64,000 nt of DNA, taken from J027 sp965215855 (GTDB lineage: Bacteria > Chloroflexota > Anaerolineae > Aggregatilineales > J027). A model generated the notes under the pieces. The model ran no database searches. It was not told where the DNA came from and saw nothing but the letters and a program-made list of their open reading frames with translations. Positions 17,549 to 26,974 of the stretch are shown here, piece by piece. The stretch lies in contig CBDCER010000003.1 in the NCBI GenBank assembly GCA_965215855.1, forward strand, positions 1-64,000. The letters run 5' to 3'. The stretch's first letter is position 1, and each line of letters opens with the position of its first letter. The position numbers and the translations under genes were made by a program.

Positions 17549-19015
17549 TTATTCCTCCACCAACTCGACAACTGGCAAATCTTCCACATCCCCATCCAGT
17601 CGTACATTGCTGGCGAAAAGCCACCCAACGCTATTATCCGGTAACCGAATTTGCAGCCAGTCGCTCTCAGGCGTGCGGCCAAATGCGAAAATCGGCACCT
17701 CTGCCGTTAGCACTCCAATCCGCGCCAGTTCAGTTGAGGGCGTTTCTCGGATATTGACACCACGCAACGTCTCGCCAATCGGCATCCAGTCGAATGTGCG
17801 CGGATCATCGCGGAGACCGTGCCAGACGATGAGGCTGCCGGTGCTGGTAGCGATGAGCGTCCAATCCGGACTGGCGACGCTGTCCGGCGAGATGCCATAG
17901 CTGCCGCGCAGTTGGGCGCGTTCGATGTCGTAGAAACGAGCGTCAAAATCATGGCGCGTTAGGATTGCCGATTGTGCATCAGGGCTGATGACGGCGCGAT
18001 CTACACTGCGATTGAACAACAGCAGGCGTCTAACACCGCCATCATCCTCAATTTCCCACAGACGCGCTCGGCCTGTCGTGTCGATGGAGATGGCGCGGCG
18101 GCTGTTGGGGCTGATGGTCAGACTTTGTACCCCACCGCCGTGACCTTCCATGATGCCCGTTTCATCTAGCGATGCCATATCCCAAAAGCGAATGTTCTCG
18201 CCTTCCCAGGTCGCCAGCAAACGGCCATCCGGCGTGAATTGGATGTTATCGGCAGTGATGTTCAGGGTGCGCGGGCGACGATTGGATCGCGCTACATTCC
18301 AGAGTTGGATGCGCTCGCCCCACGTTGCCAGCCAGCGGCCATCGGGAGAAAAGCGGGCGTGGATCGCGTCGTCGGTTGCGAGCGTGCCCATTGCTGCACC
18401 GGATTCCGCATCAATCAACGTGACCAGTCCCTCGAAATTCAGAATGGCAAGGGTGTCGTCGCTGAAGTCACTGGCAATGCCCTCATAGATCGCCAGGATG
18501 CCGCTTGTTTCTACATCGTAGAGCGTGAATATATCAAAGATGTCGTAGGCCAACAGGTTGCCCGCCACGAAATTCAGTGCCAGAAAAGGAGTCTCGTGAG
18601 TTGGCAGGGTGGTGGCTTCAGGTAGCTCGTTGTGCGATGGCTCGACCGTGTACAGATGAATAGTTCCACCATTCGCATCGGTTACAGCCAGCAAAGTATC
18701 ATCATCTGACCAGGTATAGCTGGTAACACCCGGGCTATAATCTGGCAGGCAAAATAACAATGCGCCAGGGAGTGTATCGCGTCCGGCGACGTTCCAGATA
18801 CACAGCGTTCCATCCAGGCTACCCGTGATAAAAGCCGTCGCCTGGGGACTGAACGCCATTTCGGTGATGGGGGCATTGTGTTGGGCCAGCAGGGTCAATA
18901 CGCCGAGTTGAGCCACGTCGTCGGCGGCCAATGGGCGCGGCGTGTCATCGTCCTGGGCCGATACAGCCAGGACTGGATACAAAATCAGGAGGATGAGTGC
19001 CAGTCGTTTTAGCAT
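17549..19015 (-). CDS. Secreted WD40 beta-propeller protein with C-terminal SH3 domain
   Basis: 488 residues with a signal peptide (MLKRLALILLILYPVLAVSA, cleavage likely after the last Ala-Gln). The body contains about seven WD40-like blades with recognisable FSPDGRWLAT, FTPDGRLLAT and ISPNSRRAIS turns and WD-type ends (LCIWNVAG, IQLWNVAR, IRFWDMAS, ARLWEIED). Residues 415-475 form a bacterial SH3 domain (GVNIRETPSTELARIGVL ... SDWLQIRLPDNSVGWLFAS). It is probably an exported, wall-associated scaffold. It follows rplS on the same strand but a terminator lies between, so it should have its own promoter. Confidence 0.88.
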   Translation of the reverse strand: MLKRLALILLILYPVLAVSAQDDDTPRPLAADDVAQLGVLTLLAQHNAPITEMAFSPQATAFITGSLDGTLCIWNVAGRDTLPGALLFCLPDYSPGVTSYTWSDDDTLLAVTDANGGTIHLYTVEPSHNELPEATTLPTHETPFLALNFVAGNLLAYDIFDIFTLYDVETSGILAIYEGIASDFSDDTLAILNFEGLVTLIDAESGAAMGTLATDDAIHARFSPDGRWLATWGERIQLWNVARSNRRPRTLNITADNIQFTPDGRLLATWEGENIRFWDMASLDETGIMEGHGGGVQSLTISPNSRRAISIDTTGRARLWEIEDDGGVRRLLLFNRSVDRAVISPDAQSAILTRHDFDARFYDIERAQLRGSYGISPDSVASPDWTLIATSTGSLIVWHGLRDDPRTFDWMPIGETLRGVNIRETPSTELARIGVLTAEVPIFAFGRTPESDWLQIRLPDNSVGWLFASNVRLDGDVEDLPVVELVEE

Positions 19016-19018
19016 AAC

Positions 19019-19045
19019 GCAAAAAACCCGCAGGTCTAGCGGGCT
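19019..19045 (-). terminator. Terminator of rplS
   Basis: Stem CCCGC / GCGGG with a 7-base loop followed by a T6 run on the minus strand, 25 bases after the rplS stop. Confidence 0.7.
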
Positions 19046-19069
19046 GTTCGATGCGAGTTGGCCGAGTGG

Positions 19070-19456
19070 CTATTTGTTGCGATTGACAGTGCGGACTTCT
19101 TTGAGCCGGGCACGCTTACCACGCCGATCACGCATGTAATACAATTGGGCACGCCGAACCTTCGAATGGCGCAAGACTTCGATTTTCTCAATGCGCGGGC
19201 TGTTGTAGAGAAAGGTTCGCTCGACGCCAATGCCATGTGAGGCGATACGGCGCACGGTGAAGCTCTTGTTGTTGCCACCTTTTCGCAGACGGATAATCAT
19301 GCCAGGTACGAACTGAATACGCTCACGTGTTCCCTCGACAATACGCAGGTGAATACGTACCTCGTCGCCGGGATACAGTTCGGGGAATTTGTCCTGGTTC
19401 TCGTCGGTGACCTGTCGGAGTTGTTGTTCTTCGAGTTTCTTGACTAAATCCACCAT
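19070..19456 (-). CDS. rplS: 50S ribosomal protein L19
   Basis: 128 residues with the L19 family signatures: FPELYPGDEVRIHLRIVEG, ERIQFVPGMIIRLRKGG, SFTVRRIASHGIGVERTFL and a C-terminal RRAQLYYMRDRRGKRARLKE. L19 sits at the 30S-50S interface. The usual partners rpsP, rimM and trmD are absent, so rplS is a single-gene unit here. A GAAGGA precedes the ATG. Upstream is a structured leader described separately. Confidence 0.97.
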   Translation of the reverse strand: MVDLVKKLEEQQLRQVTDENQDKFPELYPGDEVRIHLRIVEGTRERIQFVPGMIIRLRKGGNNKSFTVRRIASHGIGVERTFLYNSPRIEKIEVLRHSKVRRAQLYYMRDRRGKRARLKEVRTVNRNK

Positions 19457-19475
19457 CTTTATGTGTCCTTCATAT

Positions 19476-19556
19476 CTCTGTGGCCGGGCACAGAGTGTTA
19501 TCTTTCAGCCGAACGGGCGCGGCCCCCAATGTGTAGACATTGGCAGGCTGTCGGCG
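19476..19556 (-). promoter_or_regulatory. Candidate structured leader of rplS
   Basis: Two perfect hairpins lie in the 5' untranslated region: CTCTGTG/CACAGAG (19476-19495) right before the ribosome site, and CCAATGT/ACATTGG (19526-19543). A further CAGCC/GGCTG pairing encloses the second hairpin. Ribosomal-protein leaders often fold in this way for autoregulation by the encoded protein. No match to a known L19 leader was tested. Confidence 0.4.
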
Positions 19557-19655
19557 TTTTTTGACAAAAAATCCGGCAACCAGCCCTGGTCGCCGTAGCG
19601 CAGGGATTTTATCATAGGCATGACGGGTTTTCAATTCTGAACCGAAAGAAGTGCG

Positions 19656-20282
19656 ATGGAACTTTACGACGAGACTTATCAACCGACTACTACACTCCAG
19701 GCCAGCCCGGAACGCTTGCTGATCTTTGGCGCGGGATTGGGTTTTGCATTGACAGTGGCCGGGGTGGTGTGGGTTGGACTCCTGCGCGGCCAGGCGTTGG
19801 ACCGGGCCTGGTTTACCGATAGCGCACATTCTATTCCAGTGGATGTGCTGCTTGGCGCAGGTATTGGGGCCGGTGTATCAGTTGTTTTATGGATACTGGG
19901 CAACTACTCTCCCGCGCTGGAAGCCATTCGGGAGAAACTGGCGACCGTGCTAGATCTGGCGCAATATCGCTGGTGGCATAGCATGTTGTTGGCATCGCTG
20001 GCGGCTATACCGGAGGAGATTTTCTTTCGTGGGGCTATGCAGCCGGTGTTAGGTTTGGCCGCGACGGCGTTGATTTTTGGGGCGTTGCATTCACTCTCGA
20101 CAACCTATTTTGCTTATGCGACGGTGGCCGGGCTAATTCTGGGCTTGATGGCAAATTGGAGCGGGGCGTTGTGGATGCCAATCGCTGCCCATTTTGCGAC
20201 GGATTTTGTCTCGTTGATGATCCTGGCACGGTGGGCACGTCGCTCAGAAGCCACGCAGGAGGGCACGCGGTCCCCGGTATAG
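19656..20282 (+). CDS. CPBP family intramembrane protease (CAAX-type)
   Basis: 208 residues with about six hydrophobic helices. The active-site motifs are intact: EE-x3-R as Glu120, Glu121 and Arg125 in PEEIFFRGAMQP; F-x3-H as His145 in FGALHS; and His179 with Asp183 in AAHFATDF. Such proteins cleave within the membrane or mature peptide or prenyl-protein substrates. The substrate is unknown. Its last 39 bases overlap the 3' end of the convergent radical SAM gene. Confidence 0.9.
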   Translation: MELYDETYQPTTTLQASPERLLIFGAGLGFALTVAGVVWVGLLRGQALDRAWFTDSAHSIPVDVLLGAGIGAGVSVVLWILGNYSPALEAIREKLATVLDLAQYRWWHSMLLASLAAIPEEIFFRGAMQPVLGLAATALIFGALHSLSTTYFAYATVAGLILGLMANWSGALWMPIAAHFATDFVSLMILARWARRSEATQEGTRSPV

Positions 20283-21302
20283 CGGGCAGACGCAGCGGGT
20301 ACATTCGGAACGTTCACCATCTCGATAGGCTTTGCGGAGTACGACCATTTCCGGCGCATTGATGACCGTTTCCAGGTCGTGTTGCTTCAGATCGCCGCCC
20401 GCTGGCAAGAAATAGCAGGGTTGCAGTTTGCCGTCAACATTCACCACCGCCGAAATGTGCGGGGCGTTGCAGCGTGGCGGCTGGAAGGTCGCTTTTTTGT
20501 GTGGTGCTGCGAAGTAATCATAGAGGCGACGGAGTTTGGTGGGACTTTCTGCTATTTGTCCATTGGTGAATTGCGTAGTGTGCGTCTGTTCCAACGAATC
20601 CAGCACAGCATTGAATTCCGGTAAATCCTCGGCGGTCAATGCACCAAATTCGTCTGGCTGTGGGGAATTGTGTAGCGGAATGGCAGCGTTGTGTTCAAAA
20701 CGCGGGCCAAAAGCATAGGGATTGACCGTATCCACCGCCAGAAAGCTGACACTTTCTGCACCAGCCGCCAGCGCCGTGTCGATCAACAGGGGCATCTGGC
20801 GGAAGTTGGCCCGCATGAGCGTAGTCCGGGTGCTGATGGGAATGCCGCCTGTGCTGACAGCTTGCATTCCTTCCAGAATGATGTCCAGGGCATCCACACC
20901 ACGAATTTTCTGATAGAGTTCGGGTGTGGCAGCGTCCAGGCTGACGGTGAGCATGTCGATGTGTTCAATGACTGCCTGGGCCTGTTTTCGCAAGAGCAGG
21001 CCGTTGGTCAATAGCCAGACGTTGATGCCTGCCGTGCGGAATTGACGGGCGATGGTCGGCCAGTCGGGGTGTTGCATAGCTTCACCACCGGAGAGCAACA
21101 CCATCTGCGTGCCGAGTTTGCGGGCGGAGGCGACCAAACGCTCGACGAGATCCATATTCATATTGCGGCGTGGTGCTTTCCAGATGTCGCACATGGCGCA
21201 TTTGCTATTGCAGCCATCGGTCAGATAAAGCACCAACAGCGGCAATGCCCGCAAATGGTTGGATAGCAGATTGGGTAGGATACGAAGATTGGCGATGTTC
21301 AT
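20244..21302 (-). CDS. Radical SAM protein with SPASM-like C-terminus
   Basis: 352 residues. The radical SAM cluster motif is Cys31-x3-Cys35-x2-Cys38 in TDGCNSKCAMCDIW, followed by LLSGGEAMQHPDW (SAM binding) and LTNGLLL. The C-terminal third holds seven further Cys, including RCNAPH, QPCYFL and CTRCVCPL, typical of an auxiliary iron-sulfur cluster of the SPASM/twitch kind. Such enzymes modify peptides, cofactors or lipids. No precursor peptide gene is seen nearby. The start overlaps no other gene; 48 bases separate it from the divergent O-antigen ligase-like gene. Confidence 0.88.
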   Translation of the reverse strand: MNIANLRILPNLLSNHLRALPLLVLYLTDGCNSKCAMCDIWKAPRRNMNMDLVERLVASARKLGTQMVLLSGGEAMQHPDWPTIARQFRTAGINVWLLTNGLLLRKQAQAVIEHIDMLTVSLDAATPELYQKIRGVDALDIILEGMQAVSTGGIPISTRTTLMRANFRQMPLLIDTALAAGAESVSFLAVDTVNPYAFGPRFEHNAAIPLHNSPQPDEFGALTAEDLPEFNAVLDSLEQTHTTQFTNGQIAESPTKLRRLYDYFAAPHKKATFQPPRCNAPHISAVVNVDGKLQPCYFLPAGGDLKQHDLETVINAPEMVVLRKAYRDGERSECTRCVCPLYRGPRALLRGF

Positions 21303-21350
21303 GCTATGATAATCTCGGATTCAAGTTGACACGACACGGACAAGCATTGC

Positions 21351-23153
21351 ATGAGACAAACCAGATTGCAAGCCGCATGGAACCGCTGGCAACAGGCGGC
21401 GACTATCGCAACCCAGGCACTCATCTTATTCATCTTCTTTTGTGCGACATGGTGGTGGCGGCCTCGCTTGATGCTGGCCGAATGGGTTCCCGACGCGATC
21501 CGAGATGGATTAATGTCACCGTTCAATAGTGATGCCTACCTCGAGGTCTATTTCGCTCGCTTTGCCCACACGGCCTTTATTATTCTGCTGGTCGGGCTGT
21601 GGGCGGCAACGTTGTTTCGTGGTCTGCGGCAATTGGGCGACCGGCTGTGGTGGGTGATTGGCCTAGGATTGTTAGTGTTTTGGATCTGGCTGTCGGTCGA
21701 TTGGGCGGCAGTTAAGCCGGCGGTCGCGCGTTCGCAGGCCTGGCAATGGACACTAGTCTTTGCTTTTGTGTTGGTGGTGGTCAGCAATGGCCCGCCAATA
21801 CGTTGGATCACGATGGCGATTGTGGCGGGCGTAATTTTTCAGGGCACGCTTGGCATTGCCCAGGTCGCCATGCAGCGCGAGCTCGGCTTATCATGGATTG
21901 ATGAGAATCTTCTGAAACTTGGTGTTCAAATCTACGAATTTCGCCTGGATCCGGCTCAGAGTGGCGTCAGCGTGATTCAGAGCGGGGGCATACGCTATCT
22001 GCGAGCCTATGGCATCACATCCCATCCCAACCTGCTGGGGGCAGGGTTGGTGATGGGATTGCTGACGGCGTCGTGGTTGTGGCTAAAACCGGAGATGCGA
22101 CGCACAGCAGCCTGGGTGACGGCCCTGATGTTGTGGGCCTTGCTGCTGACGTTCAGTCGAGCCTCGATGGGCGGGCTGATTGTTGGTGGCGTAGTGATTG
22201 GCGTGCTATGGTGGTGTAGTAAAAACTGGCGCTGGGATGCGGCGTTGGGGGCGTTGGTGCTGGCGGTGCTGGTCGGCGCGGTGTTCTATATGCTTTATCG
22301 CCCACTGGTTGATGTACGACTGGGACGCGGCGAGGAAGGCGCAGCATCCGTTGAGGGAATTAGCGTCGAGGCGCGTAAAGTCTATATAGAACAGGCCCGC
22401 ACCGTCATCGACGATTATCCCATTCGTGGTGTGGGGATTGCCAATTTCCCCTGGGTCAGCGCCCAGATGATACACGATGATCCGCGTAATCTGGATATGA
22501 AAGGCGATTATGTACATCGTGTTTATCTGGTGATTCTGACCGAATTGGGCATCGTGGGGGCGATATTGTGGGGCGGAACATTGGGTGTAAGCGGCTGGCT
22601 ACTCTGGCGACGCTGGCATTACGGACAACTATCACCCGAAATAATTGCGCTGTGTGGGGGGATTGTAGCCTGGTTGGCGATTAGTTGGTTCGAGTTCTTC
22701 CCCTGGGCATTGCTGCCCTATCAGGTCTTGTTCTGGGGAGCGTTGGCAGCAGCCATCCGGCAACCCCTGGCGCGAAAGGAAACGAGAATGCAACCGATTG
22801 TATTGGAACACTGGCGCTTAAAAGCCGGTGATGGTGAATTCAGCAGCAATGAGGTGGATGTCTCAAGCTGGGAGACGGTGACGTTGCCGTTAGATGGCAT
22901 AGTAGAGACGGTCACCTGGCTGCGCTGTGTTGTCCAAATGCCGCCTAATGATGAATGTTCGACGTGGTGGCTGGAGATGGAAGGCGACATAGCGGGCGAA
23001 GTGTGGGTCAATGGACAGCGCGTGGGTGAGCTGGAAGCCACTCAGGAAATTACGCAGTTCGTGGCGATGGGTGACAATCATCTGGTGCTGAAGCTGACTG
23101 GTGGTGGCACGGCTTTGCAGCGCGTGTGTTGTGTGCCCCATCCCTGCATGTAG
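21351..23153 (+). CDS. O-antigen ligase-like membrane protein with C-terminal beta-sandwich
   Basis: 600 residues. About eleven membrane helices fill residues 15-470. The large extracytoplasmic loop contains the pattern of the O-antigen ligase/Wzy_C family, with RAYGITSHPNLLG and the later IRGVGIANFPWV and YVHRVYLVILTELGIVG segments. The last 125 residues are soluble, beta-rich, with WLRCVVQMPPNDECSTWWLEMEGDIAGEVWVNGQRVGEL, a pattern seen in galactose-binding-like sugar-binding domains. The protein probably joins or polymerises surface glycans. The added sugar-binding domain is unusual for this family. Confidence 0.85.
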   Translation: MRQTRLQAAWNRWQQAATIATQALILFIFFCATWWWRPRLMLAEWVPDAIRDGLMSPFNSDAYLEVYFARFAHTAFIILLVGLWAATLFRGLRQLGDRLWWVIGLGLLVFWIWLSVDWAAVKPAVARSQAWQWTLVFAFVLVVVSNGPPIRWITMAIVAGVIFQGTLGIAQVAMQRELGLSWIDENLLKLGVQIYEFRLDPAQSGVSVIQSGGIRYLRAYGITSHPNLLGAGLVMGLLTASWLWLKPEMRRTAAWVTALMLWALLLTFSRASMGGLIVGGVVIGVLWWCSKNWRWDAALGALVLAVLVGAVFYMLYRPLVDVRLGRGEEGAASVEGISVEARKVYIEQARTVIDDYPIRGVGIANFPWVSAQMIHDDPRNLDMKGDYVHRVYLVILTELGIVGAILWGGTLGVSGWLLWRRWHYGQLSPEIIALCGGIVAWLAISWFEFFPWALLPYQVLFWGALAAAIRQPLARKETRMQPIVLEHWRLKAGDGEFSSNEVDVSSWETVTLPLDGIVETVTWLRCVVQMPPNDECSTWWLEMEGDIAGEVWVNGQRVGELEATQEITQFVAMGDNHLVLKLTGGGTALQRVCCVPHPCM

Positions 23154-23221
23154 CTGGCTGACAAGGCTTCATGCGCCTGGCCCATTTGCTATAATGAATG
23201 TGAATTTGAAAGGCAACTATT

Positions 23222-24073
23222 TTGCTGAGAAACCGTTCGCCACGTTCGATGGCGATCAGTCTATCGGTGGGGATTTCAGTCTTCCTCATCGCCTTAAGTC
23301 TGGTTGGAACTCTGGCTCCGGCTGAGAGTATCGCCCGGACTCCGTTGACGTTCCTGGAGAGCATTTTTGGCGATGCCAGTGGGTGGGTCGATGGCACAGC
23401 GGCTGAGTTGGCCGAATTGCGGACGCTGCGCCAACGCAATCAGGAACTAGAAGAGTCGCTGGCGTTACTGCAAGCCGAGGTCGCCGAATCGCGTGAAATT
23501 CGCTACGACTACGAACGGCTGGCGGCGTTGGTGAATTATGTGGCCCAAACCAGTGCCGATTGGCAATATGTGACGGCAGATGTTATCGGCCAGGATACAC
23601 AACCGACCGTGCGGATTATCCACCTGAATCGGGGAACGCGCGATGGTGTAGAAGTCGGGGATCCAGTCGTTACAGAGCTAGGGCTGATCGGGCGCGTCAC
23701 GCAGGTCGCGGCGACGGGCTGCGAAGTGTTGCTGATTACAGATCAAACCAGTGCCGTGAATGTGCGGTTGCAGACTACCCGTGATACCGGATTGGTACAA
23801 GGGACATTGAGTGGTGATTTGGTGCTGACTTTTGTGGACACCGAAGCACAGATTGTCCCCGGCGATTTGGTGTTGACCTCCGGCGAGACGCAGGCGTTTC
23901 CGGCAGATTTAATTGTGGGGCAGGTTTCCAGTGCTTCCCTGAGCGAAGACAAGCTGTTTCAGCAGGCGTCTGTGACTAGTTTTGTCGAGTTTTCACGGCT
24001 CGACTTGGTGCTGATTATCACCAATTGGGAGCCGGTTGACCTGGAAGTTTTTGAAGAAACCGACGAGAACTGA
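23222..24073 (+). CDS. mreC: Cell-shape protein MreC
   Basis: 283 residues from a TTG start preceded by AAAGG. One N-terminal membrane helix (about 12-32), a coiled coil (about 62-95: AELRTLRQRNQELEESLALL), then the double beta-barrel with GLIGRVTQV and LLITDQTSAVNVRLQTTRDTGLVQG. MreC links the MreB filaments to PBP2 and RodA in the elongasome. mreD starts 12 bases later and mrdA follows. mreB is not in the window. Confidence 0.93.
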   Translation: MLRNRSPRSMAISLSVGISVFLIALSLVGTLAPAESIARTPLTFLESIFGDASGWVDGTAAELAELRTLRQRNQELEESLALLQAEVAESREIRYDYERLAALVNYVAQTSADWQYVTADVIGQDTQPTVRIIHLNRGTRDGVEVGDPVVTELGLIGRVTQVAATGCEVLLITDQTSAVNVRLQTTRDTGLVQGTLSGDLVLTFVDTEAQIVPGDLVLTSGETQAFPADLIVGQVSSASLSEDKLFQQASVTSFVEFSRLDLVLIITNWEPVDLEVFEETDEN

Positions 24074-24085
24074 GGATCGCAGGCG

Positions 24086-24595
24086 ATGATCGTTTATTAT
24101 GTTGGGCTTCCGCTCTTATTGCTGGCCGCAGTGTTCGATGCCACGCTGATGACACTCTTCCGGCTGTGGGGCGGCGCTCCCAACCTGGTGCTGATGATCG
24201 TGATCTCGTGGGCGCTGGTCACCGAGCTAGAAGAAGCCTTGCCCTGGGCTGTGATAGGCGGCATCATGCGCGATTTGCTGTCGGCAGCCCCGACTGGAAG
24301 TTCAGCGCTGGCGCTGGTCTTGATCGTGGTAGTGGTGGACACCTATTTGCCAAAGGCCAGTTGGCGAAATGTACCGTTGCCATTGCTGGTGATCGGCATA
24401 GCGACTGTCGCCTACGATATGATGCTATTTGCGATTTTGGTTGTCGCTGGGCGTCCGGTTCCGAATTTGTGGACATTGGGCTATGTTATCTTGCCAGGCG
24501 TGGTGGCGAACCTAGCGATGGTCTTGTTTGTGTTTCGGACCATCGGCGGCATCAATCAATTTTTGCGCCCGACGCGCACATCATTGTTGAGTTAG
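24086..24595 (+). CDS. mreD: Cell-shape protein MreD
   Basis: 169 residues with five hydrophobic helices, matching the MreD family in size and in the central segment PWAVIGGIMRDLLSAAPTGSSALALVLI. It is a membrane partner of MreC. The gene lies between mreC (12 bases) and mrdA (14 bases) in the same direction, so the three form one operon. Confidence 0.92.
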   Translation: MIVYYVGLPLLLLAAVFDATLMTLFRLWGGAPNLVLMIVISWALVTELEEALPWAVIGGIMRDLLSAAPTGSSALALVLIVVVVDTYLPKASWRNVPLPLLVIGIATVAYDMMLFAILVVAGRPVPNLWTLGYVILPGVVANLAMVLFVFRTIGGINQFLRPTRTSLLS

Positions 24596-24609
24596 AGGAA
24601 AAGTGGCTG

Positions 24610-26922
24610 ATGAATAGCCGATCTTTGCTACCGTTTCAGGGATGGCGATTGATCTTTTTCCGAGCCATCGCTGTGTCGATCCTGTTGGTGCTGGTATTGC
24701 GAACATGGCAATTGCAATTTCTGGAAGGCGCATCGTTCCGCGCTGATTCAGACGAGAACCGCTTCCAGACCTTGCCGGTGGGCGCGACTCGTGGCGAGAT
24801 TTTTGATCGCTATGGCAACCCCCTGGCATTGAATGATCCGGCTTTCCAAGTGACGATTACACCGGCATTGTTGCCTGAAGCCCGTGAGGAGACACTGGGC
24901 ATCTATAATCGCCTGTCCTCGTTGGTCGATGTACCGGCGACGCGAGCTACGGCTAATGCTGCAGGACGCTTCGATGAACGTAGTATTGATGAATTAGTGG
25001 CCGAGGGCGAAGGTATTGCGCCCTATCGTCCAGTGGTGATTGCGGCGGATATTGATCGCGAAGTCGCTCTGGAATTGATTGAGATGCAACAATCATTGCC
25101 GGGCGTGGTGATTGAGGCGCGTTCGGTGCGGAGTTATCCATCCGGTACAACGACGGCTCAGATCATTGGCTATCTGGGGCCAATCGGTGAAGAACAAGCT
25201 CAGGAACTGCGCGAGCTGGGCCTGAACCCTGCTTATGACCGGATTGGCTATTCAGGTATTGAGTTTTTCTTTCAGGAAGAATTGGCAGGTCGAAACGGCA
25301 GCGTGACCTACCAGGTCGATATTGCTGGCCTACAGGAGCAACTGGTCAACCGCGAGCGACCAGTGCCAGGCAACAGTGTCCGCCTGACACTTGATTTGGA
25401 GTTGCAGGAAATCGCTCAACAATCGCTGGTCAGTCGTATTAATGCGATTAATGCTGCCGAGCAACGCCTCCGCACACAATCGGGCGTGGTGATTGCTATG
25501 GATCCACGCACGGGCGAAATCCTGGCGATGGTATCCTGGCCGACGTATGACAACAGCCGTTTTGCACGTTCTATCGACGGGGACTATTACCTGGAGGTTG
25601 CCGCCGACCCGCTACGCCCACTGGTGAATCACGCCGTCAGTTCACTCTATCCACCGGGGTCGGTCTGGAAGTTGATTACGTCGGTGGGTGTGGTGGAAGA
25701 AGATGTGATTTCGCCATCTGCTCCCTTGAATGACCCCGGACGGTTGACGTTGCCGAATGCCTTTGCTCCGAATGACCAATCCGCCAGCCAGACGTTCGTA
25801 TGCTGGCTACGCAGTGGGCATGGCCCCCAAAATTTGTTGGATGGGATTGCGAATAGTTGTGATGTGTATTTTTATCAGGTTGGGGGCGGCAACCCGGAAG
25901 TGCCGCAAGCGATTCTGAGGCCGGGTGGCCTGGGTATTGATGATCTTTATCGTTGGGCAACGGCCTTTGGTATTGGCTCACAGCTTGGCGTGGAACTGTT
26001 GGGCGAAAATGCTGGACGGATGCCGGAACCTGAATGGAAGCGGCGTTTGTATGGCGAAAGCTGGTCAACCGGCGACACCTATAACGCGGCGTTTGGTCAG
26101 GGCTATCTGACCGTGACGCCGCTTCAGTTGATTACATCAGTGGCCGCGGTTGTCAATGACGGTGTGTTGTTGCAACCGACACTCATCCGCAATTTTGAAG
26201 ATCCGGAAGGCAATATCGTCGAGATGAGCGATACGAATGGCAATGTCGTGGGAGCCTTCTCACCCCATGTTGCTCGCACCATTGTCGAGCCACCATCCGG
26301 CGAACCCTGGATATTGTTGTTGCACGAGGATATGTTATTGCAAGGTGCAAACAGTCTGGTGTGCCGGTGTGAATCAAACTCGGATTACTATAGCCCAGGA
26401 CGATGCAACCCAGCAGATTATCAATCGCGTTTTGATCGCAACCCGGCCCCCGATATTGAGGAGTGGGTTGAATATCGTGTACATATCCCGTTTGGCTATA
26501 GTTGGTCGGCGGGGGTGTGCGATGCCAAGACATTTGAGCTGATTGGCCGCGATTATGTTCCTCCCGCAGCCGATATTGAAAGCATTCGTTTGGTGCAACA
26601 AGGAATGCGTGAAGTGGTGACACGTGGTACAGCCAGCGAGTCTGTTAACCTTTCTTTTCCGCCGCTGTCGTATGTTGATGAGGCGGGTAAAACTGGAACC
26701 GCCGAATATTGTGATGATATTGCACGCCCCCAGGGGTTGTGCATTCCAGGACGCTGGCCGTCTCATGCGTGGTATACGGGCTACGCGCCTTATGATAATC
26801 CTGAGATTGTTGTCATCGCATTTCTATACAATGCAGGTGAAGGTTCGCAGAACGCCATGCCGATTGTGCGGGAAGTGTTGGATTATTACTTCCGACGGAT
26901 ACCGCCTGGTGGGCCACAATGA
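24610..26922 (+). CDS. mrdA: Penicillin-binding protein 2 (elongation transpeptidase)
   Basis: ATG 24610, 14 bases after mreD with AGAGGAAAA before it, gives 770 residues. The frame is open further upstream inside mreD but this is not coding. A membrane anchor (13-35) precedes the dimerisation domain with GATRGEIFDRYGNPLA. The transpeptidase domain has Ser351-x-x-Lys354 (SVWK), Ser416-Cys-Asp418 and Lys694-Thr-Gly. It crosslinks peptidoglycan during elongation. Odd feature: between the second and third motifs lies an extra segment with four Cys (585, 587, 599, 637), which could form disulfides or a metal site outside the membrane. A likely terminator follows. Confidence 0.94.
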   Translation: MNSRSLLPFQGWRLIFFRAIAVSILLVLVLRTWQLQFLEGASFRADSDENRFQTLPVGATRGEIFDRYGNPLALNDPAFQVTITPALLPEAREETLGIYNRLSSLVDVPATRATANAAGRFDERSIDELVAEGEGIAPYRPVVIAADIDREVALELIEMQQSLPGVVIEARSVRSYPSGTTTAQIIGYLGPIGEEQAQELRELGLNPAYDRIGYSGIEFFFQEELAGRNGSVTYQVDIAGLQEQLVNRERPVPGNSVRLTLDLELQEIAQQSLVSRINAINAAEQRLRTQSGVVIAMDPRTGEILAMVSWPTYDNSRFARSIDGDYYLEVAADPLRPLVNHAVSSLYPPGSVWKLITSVGVVEEDVISPSAPLNDPGRLTLPNAFAPNDQSASQTFVCWLRSGHGPQNLLDGIANSCDVYFYQVGGGNPEVPQAILRPGGLGIDDLYRWATAFGIGSQLGVELLGENAGRMPEPEWKRRLYGESWSTGDTYNAAFGQGYLTVTPLQLITSVAAVVNDGVLLQPTLIRNFEDPEGNIVEMSDTNGNVVGAFSPHVARTIVEPPSGEPWILLLHEDMLLQGANSLVCRCESNSDYYSPGRCNPADYQSRFDRNPAPDIEEWVEYRVHIPFGYSWSAGVCDAKTFELIGRDYVPPAADIESIRLVQQGMREVVTRGTASESVNLSFPPLSYVDEAGKTGTAEYCDDIARPQGLCIPGRWPSHAWYTGYAPYDNPEIVVIAFLYNAGEGSQNAMPIVREVLDYYFRRIPPGGPQ

Positions 26923-26946
26923 TACGGTCGTGAACCATCAAAACTA

Positions 26947-26974
26947 TCGCCTCGGCGTCGCCTGGGGCGTTTTT
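26947..26974 (+). terminator. Probable terminator of the mre operon
   Basis: A GC-rich imperfect hairpin (CGCC ... GGCG, with inner GGCG/CGCC alternatives) is followed directly by a T6 run at 26969-26974. Confidence 0.55.

Noticed and set aside
24166..24609. N-terminal extension of the PBP2 frame over mreD
   Set aside because: It overlaps mreD in another frame, is Arg/Gly-rich nonsense, and the ATG at 24610 has a membrane anchor and a ribosome site.
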